Origin: an uncultured Bacteroidota bacterium
GTDB lineage: Bacteria; Bacteroidota; Bacteroidia; Bacteroidales; P3
Reading direction: 5' to 3'
Assembly (NCBI GenBank): GCA_902777005.1
Contig: CACYSB010000010.1
Coordinates: forward strand, 1 to 64,000
Length of the DNA: 64,000 nt
A program made the position numbers and the translations under genes. The notes beneath the pieces were generated by a model, which was given only the letters and a program-made list of their open reading frames with translations, did no database searches and was not told the origin of the DNA. Below are positions 43,501-50,690 of the stretch, in pieces (positions within the stretch are counted from its first letter, which is position 1; each line of letters opens with the position of its first letter).

Positions 43501-44337
43501 GTAGCCTATGTTGAACACTATCCCTGCGGTATAGGTGTTCTTGTGCGAGTCGTATGTGCCGGTGGTGCCCCAGTTGTCGGCGGTCGAGCCAGTATAGGTG
43601 GAGAAGCGCAGCCGCACCACGGGGTCGATCACCAGGTCGCGCCCCTTGTCATAATCTCCCAGCTCGATGCTCACAGTGTAGCGGTCTCCTGTTCGGCTCA
43701 CACGCCAGCGGCTCTTGATTTCATTATTGCCTTGATATACATACGGCTGTAGCTCTATGATGTCGCGCACCGTGGTACGTATCCTCAAGTCGCCTTCTTT
43801 GGTAATGCTCACACCGTCAGTACCTATGTATTCTATGGCTATCGCCGACGGGTCTGCGCCGGGGTGCACTATGAGGTTGTACTTCAGCGCGTCGCTGGCG
43901 GTGTAGAGCTCAAGGTCTATGCCTGTATAGAGGTCGGTATAGCGCGCCACGGCGAAGGAAGGTACCCTTGAGCGCCACTTGGCGGGATTGTCGCCGATGT
44001 AGTAGTTGCTGTAGCCTTCCTGCATGGCTTCACCCATGGGTATGGCACTCCCACCGATGAAGTGCATCTTGTAGGCGTGCATCTTTGCGCGCTTGCCGTT
44101 GCCGGGGGCGGGATGCGGCACTGGTTGACGCAGGGCCACCGTCAGGCCGTCGTCCTCAAGGAAGAGGGCGGCGTCGTGCAGCTGCGCCTCGTAGCGCACA
44201 CGGGCGTCCCACTGGCCGTCGTTGCGCACGAACAGCACCTGCGTGCCCACGCCCAGCGTGTCGCGCTCGTTGCGCGCATCCGCCGGCAACCATGCCAGCA
44301 TCGCCGACAATAGTATTATGACACTATATAATTTCAC
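40570..44337 (-). CDS. Large T9SS type B cargo: SBBP repeats, PKD domain, gliding-type C-terminus
   Basis: A 1255-aa secreted protein. A signal peptide (about 21 aa, ending PADA) precedes an N-terminal beta domain (QVLFVRNDGQWDARVRYEAQ). SBBP-type propeller repeats follow between about 270 and 620 (STYLGGLGDDAAYSI and similar). A PKD domain lies near residue 810 (LHWDFGDGTTSTATNPTHTY). The last 90 residues are a type B sorting domain (FTIPNAFTPNADGVND, then FSITIFNRWGEAVY, then CPAGVYTYT). Such domains send proteins through the type IX system to the cell surface. Function on the surface is unknown. Confidence 0.93.
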   Translation of the reverse strand: MKLYSVIILLSAMLAWLPADARNERDTLGVGTQVLFVRNDGQWDARVRYEAQLHDAALFLEDDGLTVALRQPVPHPAPGNGKRAKMHAYKMHFIGGSAIPMGEAMQEGYSNYYIGDNPAKWRSRVPSFAVARYTDLYTGIDLELYTASDALKYNLIVHPGADPSAIAIEYIGTDGVSITKEGDLRIRTTVRDIIELQPYVYQGNNEIKSRWRVSRTGDRYTVSIELGDYDKGRDLVIDPVVRLRFSTYTGSTADNWGTTGTYDSHKNTYTAGIVFNIGYPVSPGAYDESYNGAGDIADIGIFKFDSTGSQRLYATYLGGAQADMPHSLYVNALDELLVLGTTGSDNFPTTADAYSRTFAGGTDVNYENAPSIAFPNGSDIFVSCFSADGSRLEASTFIGGSGNDGLNYKKYYNTNYGIIMLGNDSLYHNYGDGARGELITDPFGNVYVATTTVSRNFPTTAGAAQTVYASKQDAVVFKMDHNLHTLLWSTYLGGLGDDAAYSIDLDTALNPVVCGGTNSQIFPTTAGVLQTTYGGGTADGFVSILSSVNGSLIASTYIGSEDYDQAYFVRVGNHGETFIFGQTKASGSTMIHNAGYGVPGSGMLMMRLSPSLAQRRWSTVFGTPGRINLSPTAFAADICNRVYAAGWGRDFVGYNGVQWYTEGTMWMETTPDAYADSTDGQDFYIISLDADANSLQYATFFGEYHQRGDNNYHGSDHVDGGTSRFDRLATLYQSVCASCSRSQGFPTTAGAWSDTNRSSNCNNAIFRFNVTDDFPVAEFIPPQAGCAPYTLTFHSTGRGTLHWDFGDGTTSTATNPTHTYTAPGTYTVTLVASLPGGCSEADTQRSTLVVLDPDAGVTHPLFLACNGEHVAIGLPPTPGASYTWLTPGVDNPGISNPTVGNAGTYVLRTETTGCTQTDTFIVNVINLIDRELITGVSCRDSVDGQVTLILDTGVDIDSLTISSVPLLPITTTDTTVTFDSLAPETAYILTVSGYGCEYAKPIRLNNKSVPPYTKQLSAPLCDDSCLGSIYIRCIGYDIPETQPADTLRTGLCPGTYITTMTAPDGCPLTDTSEITRNHTLDSLRAWADDTVVWDDESTTLHAAVGNGYSASYTWSPVSTIEQPDMADPVVTPVDSVTIYTVTASSGGCTKTSTVKVRSIPVICGAPLFTIPNAFTPNADGVNDAVCFNTEQIVEFSITIFNRWGEAVYRSYDVTQCWDGTYRGTPCPAGVYTYTCHIACPGGHTNDLKGDITLIR

Positions 44338-44363
44338 TTATAACCGTTCTTCATTCATCAATC

Positions 44364-45530
44364 TCACATGCTTTCCCTCAGTATCTGCACCACCTCGTCG
44401 CGCGTCAGCGTGCGGTAGCCCACGGGCAGTATCAGCACCGCGTCGGCCACCTGCTGCAGGTTGGCCTCGCTGACACCCAGCTCACTGCTGTGCATCACCA
44501 CGCCAATCTCTTTCATCCACTGCTCAAGGCAAGCGAGGCCTTCTGTGGCTATCTGCTCGTCGCTCTTGCCCTCTGGACGTACGCCCCACACGTTCTCAGC
44601 GAAACGCACAAACTGGTGCAGACCGTCGTGCATCACGTGGCGGTAGTAGGGGAGTGACACGCTTGCCAGCGTCATGCCGTGTGTGGCGTCGGTCACCAGG
44701 CCTATGGCGTGGCCTATCTGGTGCACCTCCCAGTCGCCGCCCTTGCCGCATTTCAGCAGCGTGTTCAGCGCCCAGGTGGCCGTCCACATGATGTTGGCCC
44801 TCGCCTCGTAGTCCTGCGGGTTCTTGGCGGCTATGCGCGAGGCATGTATCAGCGACCGCATCAGCCCCTCGTTTATGTAGTCCGTGGTGCAGTCGGCCGT
44901 CCCGGCGAAGTACTGCTCCATCAGGTGGCTCATGATGTCGAAGAAGCCGGCCACCATCTGGTACTGCGGCACCGTCATCGTGAACCGCGGGTTCAGTATG
45001 GCGAACTTCGGGAACAGCGCTGTGCCGAACACCTTGCCGCGCTTGAAGCCCTCTTTCCTGTTGGTAATCACACTGCCGCCGTTCATCTCGCTGCCCGTGC
45101 CCACCATGGTGAGCACAGCTCCCACCGCCACCGTCGGGCACTCGGGGCTCTCCTGCCTCACCCAGTATTTCTGCCAGGCGTCCTCTGTGCAGTAGGCGCT
45201 GGCGCTGACGGCCTTGGCATAGTCGATGGTTGAGCCGCCGCCAACGGCAAGTATCAGGTCCACCTTGTTGTCGCGCACAAGGCGGCAGCCCTCCATCACC
45301 TTCTCGTATGTTGGGTTGGGCATAACGCCCGCATCCTCGACCACCTTTTTGCCGGCCTCCTTGAGCGCCGCCATCACTGACTCGTATATGCCGTTGCGCT
45401 TTATCGAGCCTCCGCCGTAGCTGAGCATCACCGTGGTGCCGTAGTTCTTCAGTTCGCCTACCAAGTGGCCCATAGCGTCCTCGCCGAAATGGAGCCTCGT
45501 CGGGTTGTGGAATGTGAAATTGCCTTTCAT
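44364..45530 (-). CDS. Iron-containing alcohol dehydrogenase (butanol dehydrogenase-like)
   Basis: A 388-aa group III alcohol dehydrogenase, likely reducing aldehydes with NAD(P)H. The NAD(P) loop is ILAVGGGSTIDYAKAV, and the metal-binding region contains NEGLMRSLIHASRIA and QIGHAIGLVTDATHGMTLAS with the conserved His ligands. The start MKGNFTFHNPTRLHFGE and VMLSYGGGSIKRNGIY match BdhA/YqhD-type enzymes. It has its own TAnnTTTG promoter. Confidence 0.93.
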   Translation of the reverse strand: MKGNFTFHNPTRLHFGEDAMGHLVGELKNYGTTVMLSYGGGSIKRNGIYESVMAALKEAGKKVVEDAGVMPNPTYEKVMEGCRLVRDNKVDLILAVGGGSTIDYAKAVSASAYCTEDAWQKYWVRQESPECPTVAVGAVLTMVGTGSEMNGGSVITNRKEGFKRGKVFGTALFPKFAILNPRFTMTVPQYQMVAGFFDIMSHLMEQYFAGTADCTTDYINEGLMRSLIHASRIAAKNPQDYEARANIMWTATWALNTLLKCGKGGDWEVHQIGHAIGLVTDATHGMTLASVSLPYYRHVMHDGLHQFVRFAENVWGVRPEGKSDEQIATEGLACLEQWMKEIGVVMHSSELGVSEANLQQVADAVLILPVGYRTLTRDEVVQILRESM

Positions 45531-45591
45531 ATCGTGTTTTGTGTTTGATTTACAAATTCTTGTGCACTATTATATCGTATTTACACACCTG

Positions 45592-45599
45592 CAAAGATA
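45592..45599 (-). promoter_or_regulatory. Promoter of the alcohol dehydrogenase gene
   Basis: Minus-strand TATCTTTG followed by CA, a TAnnTTTG box 61 bp upstream of the ATG. Confidence 0.7.
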
Positions 45600-45642
45600 G
45601 TGATATTTTTCCAATCATGCAAGCTGCTGCCAACAAAAAGTG

Positions 45643-45700
45643 CCGTATATAAATATAAGGCCCTTCCGACCGGAAGAGCCTTTTTTAACTAAACTTTAAC
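45643..45700 (-). other. Conserved hairpin module, copy B
   Basis: On the minus strand: GTTAAAGTTTAGTTAAA, then hairpin GGCTCTTCC-GGTC-GGAAGGGCC, then TTATATTTATATACGG. It aligns with copy A at 32435. The stem sequence differs but remains paired. Read on the plus strand, the same hairpin is followed by a T-run and could be an intrinsic terminator, but no plus-strand gene precedes it. Confidence 0.6.
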
Positions 45701-45720
45701 ACTCAGGCAACACTACGCCA

Positions 45721-45840
45721 TCGCTCCGTATCCTCTCCGTAGTCCCTCCGACTCCGCTCCGACTGTTCTACGGTTGTTTAACGGTTTTTTGTCGGAGGGA
45801 GGTCGGACCGGAGTCGGAGGGACTATGGCGAGGGTAGGGT
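45721..45840 (+). repeat. Dispersed palindromic repeat, copy 5 (DPR5, type I)
   Basis: TAGTCCCTCCGACTCCG (45740-45756) and CGGAGTCGGAGGGACTA (45809-45825) form a perfect 17-bp inverted repeat. Inside it CTCCGAC and GTCGGAG pair again, and the loop carries TGTTCTACGGT, TGTTTAACGGT and a T-run. Between tRNA-Arg and the alcohol dehydrogenase promoter. Confidence 0.88.
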
Positions 45841-45861
45841 GCGGCGGCTCCGGATAGGGCA

Positions 45862-45893
45862 TAAAAAAAGAGACGCATTGCTGTGCGTCTCTG
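45862..45893 (-). terminator. Intrinsic terminator after tRNA-Arg
   Basis: On the minus strand AGAGACGCA and TGCGTCTCT form a perfect 9-bp stem around a 6-base loop, followed by seven T. Confidence 0.9.
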
Positions 45894-45899
45894 TCTTTG

Positions 45900-45976
45900 T
45901 GGTGACTCCTGCAGGATTCAAACCTGCAACCTTCTGATCCGTAGTCAGATGCTCTATTCAGTTGAGCTAAGGAGCC
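45900..45976 (-). tRNA. tRNA-Arg (anticodon ACG)
   Basis: A complete cloverleaf on the minus strand. The acceptor GGCTCCT pairs with AGGAGTC, the anticodon stem TCTGA/TCAGA encloses loop CTACGGA with anticodon ACG, and the T arm is TGCAG-GTTTGAA-TCCTGCA-like. The CCA end is encoded, unlike in tRNA-Glu at 21.4 kb. Confidence 0.93.
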
Positions 45977-46016
45977 ATCTGGTTTTTCAAGGTCTCTTTT
46001 TCCTCGAAAGCGGGTG

Positions 46017-46024
46017 CAAAAGTA
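46017..46024 (-). promoter_or_regulatory. Promoter of tRNA-Arg
   Basis: Minus-strand TACTTTTG followed by CA, a TAnnTTTG box 41 bp upstream of the tRNA. Confidence 0.6.
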
Positions 46025-46060
46025 CGAACTTTTTAAATACTGACCAAATTTTTTTTCGAT

Positions 46061-46088
46061 GATGAACGGTGGATGATGAATGATGAAT
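46061..46088 (+). repeat. Heptamer array (GATGAAT)
   Basis: GATGAAC, GGTGGAT, GATGAAT, GATGAAT between the acetyltransferase stop codon and the tRNA-Arg promoter. The unit is the complement of the ATTCATC/CTCATCA type seen at 11148. Confidence 0.65.
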
Positions 46089-46140
46089 TGTTTATCAGTA
46101 GGTTGTGACTAAAAAAAATTCACCTTCCACCTTTCAATTA

Positions 46141-46659
46141 TCACTTTACGCCGTACACTTCGCGGTATAGAAGGTCGCGGATTTCGCAAAATTCGTCGTC
46201 GTCGAGTTCGTATTTCGACATGAGTATCATGGGCACGGTGCGGCCGTCGTTGTGGTAGGATGGCTGCTCGTAGGGCTGGGGGTTCTGGAAGAAGCCCATG
46301 GAGGCGTAGAACTCGAGCCGGTGGTCGGCTTCTTCGGTGTTGGGCTGCTCTATCTCGAGCACCACCTGCTCCTGTTGCTGGGAGAGGAAGTTGAGGAAGA
46401 CGGCTTTGCCGAGTCCCTGGTTGCGGAGTTCTTCGTCGATGGCGAAGTGCTCGACGTAGACGAGGTCTTCGAAGGTCCAGTAGGTGAGGATGCCTACCGG
46501 TTCGTCGCCGTTGGTGGCGACGAGGAAATGGAATTTGCCGGCATCACGCTGCCGGATTGTAGAGAAAGGCGGGCGTTCCTGCTCGGGGAACGCCTCTTCG
46601 AAGAGGTTTTGTGCAAAGTGCGGATGGTCGCTTTCTGCAAGGTTTGTGAATGTAATCAT
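46141..46659 (-). CDS. GNAT family N-acetyltransferase
   Basis: A 172-aa acetyl-CoA-dependent transferase. Motif A/B region: VEHFAIDEELRNQGLGKAVF (the RxxGxG/A acetyl-CoA loop is RNQGLG), followed by LEIEQPNTEEADHRLEFYAS and GFFQNP. The substrate is unknown. It is the last gene of a minus-strand run with the barrel protein (2-bp gap), ECF sigma factor and GT2 genes. Confidence 0.88.
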   Translation of the reverse strand: MITFTNLAESDHPHFAQNLFEEAFPEQERPPFSTIRQRDAGKFHFLVATNGDEPVGILTYWTFEDLVYVEHFAIDEELRNQGLGKAVFLNFLSQQQEQVVLEIEQPNTEEADHRLEFYASMGFFQNPQPYEQPSYHNDGRTVPMILMSKYELDDDEFCEIRDLLYREVYGVK

Positions 46660-46661
46660 CG

Positions 46662-47561
46662 CTATTGTATGAAACTGAAATTGTTAATCTCTATTCGGAC
46701 ACCGAGGCTGTGGTGCCAGCCCCAGGCGGTGTAGTTCTGCAGGGTGATGCGGTTCTGGGCGCAGGTGTAGCCTATCTTGAGGGCGCCGATGCCGGGCACC
46801 TGGTAGCCGATGAGGAGGCTGGCGAAGAAGCCGTAGCCGATGCCGCCCTGGTTGATGTACTCGTAGCTGCCCACTCCGACGTCGGGGATGTTGCCGTTCC
46901 AGCGGTCGAGGATGGAGTAGGTGTGGCCGTTTACTATTATTATATTGTCTTTGACTTTGGTGTTGATGAGGCTGGCGCCGATGTCGAGCTCAAGGTCGAG
47001 GGAGCGGGTGAGCGCCACGCTGCGGGTGATGGCGAAGTCGATGTTGATGCGGTCCTCGATGCCGGTGATGCCGCAGGGCACGTAACGGTCGTAGCCGAGC
47101 TGGCCGGTGCCGTTGGTGGCGTCGAGGTTCCACTGGCCCTGAGCGCGCAGCTTGGCGAGGTCGAAGCGTAGCAGCCAGCCGAAGCCGCTCTCGTAGTCGT
47201 AGCGTATGCCCATGCCTATCTGGTAGGAGAGGCGGTAGTACATGTGCGGGTATTCGGCAATTATGAGGTCTTGCTCGCTGCCTATGGCGTCGCTGATTAG
47301 GCGGTCGGTGCGCAGGTTCTGCCATATCTCGTGGCCGTAGGTGTTGCTTTTGAGTATACGGTAGATGCCGCCCACCTTGTCGGTGGCGGTGGGGGTGCCG
47401 GAATAGAAGTTGGCGGTGGCGTCGGACGACCAGTAGGCGTTGGCGTTGGCGAAGATGCCGAGGCCGGTGTTGCGCTGACGGCTACTGGGGGGCTTGCCGT
47501 CGTCGGCGGTGGCCGATGCGGCAAGCATGGCAAGGGTGAGTATCAGGGCTACGCGTTTCAT
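46662..47561 (-). CDS. Predicted outer-membrane beta-barrel protein
   Basis: A 299-aa protein from the ATG at 47561. Signal peptide MKRVALILTLAMLAASATA. The mature part has alternating amphipathic strands with aromatic girdles (HMYYRLSYQIGMGIRYDY, FGWLLRFDLAKL, IGYGFFASLLIGYQ, WHHSLGVRIEINNFSF). It ends in Phe-Ile-Gln, compatible with barrel insertion. No named family is recognised. It overlaps the ECF sigma gene by four bases, which links the two. Confidence 0.72.
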   Translation of the reverse strand: MKRVALILTLAMLAASATADDGKPPSSRQRNTGLGIFANANAYWSSDATANFYSGTPTATDKVGGIYRILKSNTYGHEIWQNLRTDRLISDAIGSEQDLIIAEYPHMYYRLSYQIGMGIRYDYESGFGWLLRFDLAKLRAQGQWNLDATNGTGQLGYDRYVPCGITGIEDRINIDFAITRSVALTRSLDLELDIGASLINTKVKDNIIIVNGHTYSILDRWNGNIPDVGVGSYEYINQGGIGYGFFASLLIGYQVPGIGALKIGYTCAQNRITLQNYTAWGWHHSLGVRIEINNFSFIQ

Positions 47562-48163
47562 ACTATGCCTCCTCTCTCTCGAACGGTGGCGGCGAGCAGC
47601 TCCTTGGCGCGCAGCAGACGTATCTTGACGGTGCCCATGGGTATCTGCAGCTTGGTGGCTATCTCTTCGTAGGACATGTCCTCGTAGTAGCGCATCTGGA
47701 CGATGACGCGGTAGGGCTCCTTGAGCTGGTCGACGATGGCCTTGAGGGCTTCGTCGCGCTCCATGCGTATGAGGGCCTCCTCGGGGTTGGGCTGGTTGGA
47801 GGGTATCTGGTACTCCACGGCGTCGCCCTCTGTGTCGCGTGCGGCGCTGCTGAGGGGGACGGTCTGCAGCCGCTGGCGGCGCAGGTGGTCGATGTAGGTG
47901 TTGACGCCTATGGTGTAAAGCCACGAGCTGAAGGTGCCGGTGGGGGAGTAGCGGTGGAGCTGCATGAAGGCCTTGACGAAGGTCTCCATGGTGAGGTCGT
48001 CGGCAGTGACGGTGTTGCGCGTCATGCGCAGCAACAGGGTGTACAAGGGCTCGCGGTACGCCGCCATAAGGTCGGCGTAGGCCTTGCGGTTGCCCTCGTC
48101 GCGTGCGGCGCATACGAGCTCGTAGTCGCGCTGCATACGGTCTGTTGTCGCTGTATTCTCCAC
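47558..48163 (-). CDS. ECF-type RNA polymerase sigma factor
   Basis: A 201-aa sigma-70 family factor with regions 2 and 4 only. Region 2: LLRMTRNTVTADDLTMETFV and FSSWLYTIGVNTYIDHLRR. Region 4: YYEDMSYEEIATKLQIPMGT and VKIRLLRAKELL. The start is a GTG at 48163 that lies at the end of a heptamer array; an ATG nine codons later is an alternative. No anti-sigma gene is adjacent. Its stop overlaps the barrel-protein ATG (ATGA). Confidence 0.92.
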   Translation of the reverse strand: MENTATTDRMQRDYELVCAARDEGNRKAYADLMAAYREPLYTLLLRMTRNTVTADDLTMETFVKAFMQLHRYSPTGTFSSWLYTIGVNTYIDHLRRQRLQTVPLSSAARDTEGDAVEYQIPSNQPNPEEALIRMERDEALKAIVDQLKEPYRVIVQMRYYEDMSYEEIATKLQIPMGTVKIRLLRAKELLAATVRERGGIV

Positions 48164-48168
48164 CTGTC

Positions 48169-48217
48169 TGTAATCAGTAACCTTTAATCTGTAACCAGTA
48201 ACCTGTAACCTGTAACC
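48169..48217 (-). repeat. Heptamer array (TGTAACC), seven units in the GT2-sigma gap
   Basis: Seven units in phase on the plus strand: TGTAATC, AGTAACC, TTTAATC, TGTAACC, AGTAACC, TGTAACC, TGTAACC. It fills almost the whole 55-bp gap between the GT2 stop (48219) and the sigma-factor start. The same unit appears as two copies near 12037. Confidence 0.88.
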
Positions 48218-48218
48218 T

Positions 48219-49388
48219 TTACTTCTTGAACTTTCTGTTGTTATGTAACGGCAAAAGTATCAAAATAGTATTTGCGAATATAAAATATATTTCGAGCAAG
48301 GGCGCGGCCAGATGCACGTAGCCGCCGTCGAAACGCTTGGTGAGCATGGAGAAACTGATAATCTGCCAGGCCCATTTCAGCACCAATGCGGCGGCCACGA
48401 TGGGCCATGTGTAGAGGCGGAAGACGAGCAGCAGTGTGGCGGCGGCGTAGAAGGCCAGGTTGGCTGCCGGGTGCATCTCCTCGCTGAGGCGGCTGGCAAG
48501 GCTGTGGCGGTTGCGGGTGGCCACGCGGTGGCGGCGGTCGTCGTGCCACTGGGCGAAGCTCTTCTTGGGCTCGGCGTTTAGGCAGGCGTCGGGGGTGATG
48601 CAGACGGCGGTGTTGTGCTTGTCGGCGTTCTGGTAGACGAAGAGGTCGTCGCTGCCATCGGCCACGTCGTAGTGGCGTATGAAGGCTCCCTGCTTGAAGA
48701 AGAAAGAACGCCGGTAGCTGAGGTTGCGGCCGGAGCCGGTGTAAGGGTGCCCGATAAGGGCGCTTCCGAGGTACTGTGCGCCGTAGGCGAGGGCGTCGTA
48801 CTGCTGCAGGGTGCCGAGCATGGTCTTGGTGCGCTTCACGCCGCAGTAGCCGAGCACTATCTGTGTATCCTTGTCGCGGTAGCCCTTGACCATGCCGCGC
48901 AGCCAGTTGAGGTTCTTGGGGGTGCAGTCGGGGTCGGCGAGCATGAGGATGTCGTTGGCAGCCGACTTGATGCCGATACTGAGGGGGTATTTCTTACCCT
49001 GGAAGAGGTTGACGTCCTCCTTGAAAGGCACTATCTTGAGATGCTTGTAGTAGTCGCGCAGGAGCTTGAGCACAAACTGTGTGTCGTCCTGACTGAGGTA
49101 GTCTACCACCACGACCTCGAAGTTGGGATAGTCCTGCTCCAGCAGATAGACAAGGTTCTCGCGAAGCCATGCCGCGTCGTTGCGGGCGGTGAGCACCACT
49201 GACACCGGCGGGGTGTCGTCGTTGGAGAGTGAGCCTGTGGTCTTGACGGAGGGTTTCTTGAGACCGTAACGCCCCACACGGAAGTGGAACAGGCCGTAGT
49301 AAATGCACAGATATATGAAAGCGGCTATGAGTACAGCCGTCAGCACAATTGCATGGGTATCAGATAGTAGATGACTAAATGTTAGCAT
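48219..49388 (-). CDS. Family 2 glycosyltransferase, membrane-associated
   Basis: A 389-aa protein from the ATG at 49388; an ATG at 49430 lies upstream of the promoter box and is excluded. One N-terminal transmembrane helix (VLTAVLIAAFIYLCIYYGLF) precedes the GT-A domain: VSVVLTARNDAAWLRENL, VVVVDYLSQDD, MLADPDCTPKNLNWL (the DPD in the DxD position), and QWHDDRRHR as a Q/RxxRW-like motif. Two or three C-terminal helices follow. It probably builds a surface polysaccharide. Confidence 0.9.
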   Translation of the reverse strand: MLTFSHLLSDTHAIVLTAVLIAAFIYLCIYYGLFHFRVGRYGLKKPSVKTTGSLSNDDTPPVSVVLTARNDAAWLRENLVYLLEQDYPNFEVVVVDYLSQDDTQFVLKLLRDYYKHLKIVPFKEDVNLFQGKKYPLSIGIKSAANDILMLADPDCTPKNLNWLRGMVKGYRDKDTQIVLGYCGVKRTKTMLGTLQQYDALAYGAQYLGSALIGHPYTGSGRNLSYRRSFFFKQGAFIRHYDVADGSDDLFVYQNADKHNTAVCITPDACLNAEPKKSFAQWHDDRRHRVATRNRHSLASRLSEEMHPAANLAFYAAATLLLVFRLYTWPIVAAALVLKWAWQIISFSMLTKRFDGGYVHLAAPLLEIYFIFANTILILLPLHNNRKFKK

Positions 49389-49411
49389 TCTTGCACTTTG
49401 TTTTGAAAGCA

Positions 49412-49419
49412 CAAAAATA
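49412..49419 (-). promoter_or_regulatory. Promoter of the GT2-sigma-barrel-GNAT run
   Basis: Minus-strand TATTTTTG followed by TG, a TAnnTTTG box 24 bp before the ATG at 49388. Confidence 0.55.
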
Positions 49420-49481
49420 CATAATAACACCCAGCGCGCGGGTGCCTAAACAATTAAAATATCAACAAGTATTCAACAAGC

Positions 49482-50585
49482 CTACAGACGGCGTCCCAGA
49501 TTGGGCAGTATGGATGCCATCCATGCAGCATAGTCGCCGGCTATGATGTGGCGGCGCGCCTCGCCGACGAGCCACAGGTAGAAACGCAGGTTGACGATGG
49601 AGCATATCTGCAGCCCTAGAATTTCTTCAGCGCGGATGAGGTGGTGGAGATAGGCGAGGGTATAGTCTTTGTAGATGGGCTCGAAGCATGTCTCCCACTT
49701 CTTGTTCTTGATGTTGATGGTGCCTTCGACGGTGAAGAGCAGTCCGTTGCGGCCGTTGCGGGTTGGCATCACGCAGTCGAACATATCCACGCCGCGCTCG
49801 ATGGCCTCCAGCAGGTTCTGCGGTGTGCCCACACCCATGAGGTAGCGTGGGCGGTCCTTGGGCAGGATGGCGTTTACTACCTCTATCATCTGGTACATCA
49901 CCTCGGTGGGTTCGCCCACGGCCAGACCGCCGATGGCGCACCCTTCGGGTTCCTTGGAGGCTATGTATTCGGCCGATATCTTGCGCAGGTCCTCGTACTG
50001 GCAGCCCTGCACGATGGGGAACAGCGCCTGGTGGTGGCCGTAGAGGGGCTCAGTCTCGTTGAAGCGCTTTATGCAACGGTCGAGCCAACGGTGCGTAAGT
50101 TCCATGGATTTCTGTGCGTAACTGTGGTCGCTGTCGCCCGGGGCGCACTCGTCGAAAGCCATCATGATGTCGGCACCGATGATGCGCTGTATATCCATCA
50201 CGTTCTCCGGAGTGAAGAGGTGTTTGCTGCCGTCTATATGGCTGCGGAATGTGCAGCCCTCCTCCTTGATCTTGCGGTTGTCGGCCAGTGAGAAGACTTG
50301 GAAGCCGCCGCTGTCGGTCAGTATGGGACGGTCCCACGCGTTGAACTTGTGCAGACCTCCCGCCTGCCGCAGTATGTCGCATCCCGGACGCAGGTAGAGA
50401 TGGTAGGTGTTGCCGAGAATGATCTGTGCGCCAATCTCCTCGCGCAGCTCGTGCTGGTGCACGGCCTTCACGGTGCCGGCAGTGCCGACGGGCATGAAAA
50501 TGGGCGTCTGGATGTTGCCGTGGTCGGTATGTATCACACCAGCACGGGCGTCGCCGCAGGTGGCGTTGAGGTCGAAAGTCAGCAT
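49482..50585 (-). CDS. tgt: Queuine tRNA-ribosyltransferase
   Basis: Exchanges guanine 34 for a queuine precursor in tRNAs with GUN anticodons. The 367 aa contain TDSGGFQVFSLA (first catalytic Asp region), AFDECAPGD, GGLAVGEP and the nucleophile segment MFDCVMPTRNGRNG. The C-terminal segment reads WETCFEPIYKDYTLAYLHHL, and the usual CxCxxC zinc cluster is not present, so the zinc site seems lost or altered. It is divergent from truA with its own TAnnTTTG box at 50612-50619. Confidence 0.95.
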   Translation of the reverse strand: MLTFDLNATCGDARAGVIHTDHGNIQTPIFMPVGTAGTVKAVHQHELREEIGAQIILGNTYHLYLRPGCDILRQAGGLHKFNAWDRPILTDSGGFQVFSLADNRKIKEEGCTFRSHIDGSKHLFTPENVMDIQRIIGADIMMAFDECAPGDSDHSYAQKSMELTHRWLDRCIKRFNETEPLYGHHQALFPIVQGCQYEDLRKISAEYIASKEPEGCAIGGLAVGEPTEVMYQMIEVVNAILPKDRPRYLMGVGTPQNLLEAIERGVDMFDCVMPTRNGRNGLLFTVEGTINIKNKKWETCFEPIYKDYTLAYLHHLIRAEEILGLQICSIVNLRFYLWLVGEARRHIIAGDYAAWMASILPNLGRRL

Positions 50586-50611
50586 GTCTCCAAGGGGCTG
50601 TTTTGAGAATG

Positions 50612-50619
50612 CAAAAGTA
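50612..50619 (-). promoter_or_regulatory. Promoter of tgt
   Basis: Minus-strand TACTTTTG followed by CA, 27 bp upstream of the tgt ATG. Confidence 0.65.
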
Positions 50620-50671
50620 CGAAATAAGTTCGGTATGCTAAAAATTATTTTGTCACCTCGTTGATTTTATG

Positions 50672-50679
50672 TATCTTTG
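50672..50679 (+). promoter_or_regulatory. Promoter of truA-prmA-topB with a very short leader
   Basis: TATCTTTG followed by CA, with TTG at 50650-50652 in -33 position. The truA ATG is 11 bp after the box, so the leader would be only about five bases. Confidence 0.7.
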
Positions 50680-50690
50680 CATCCTGATTT

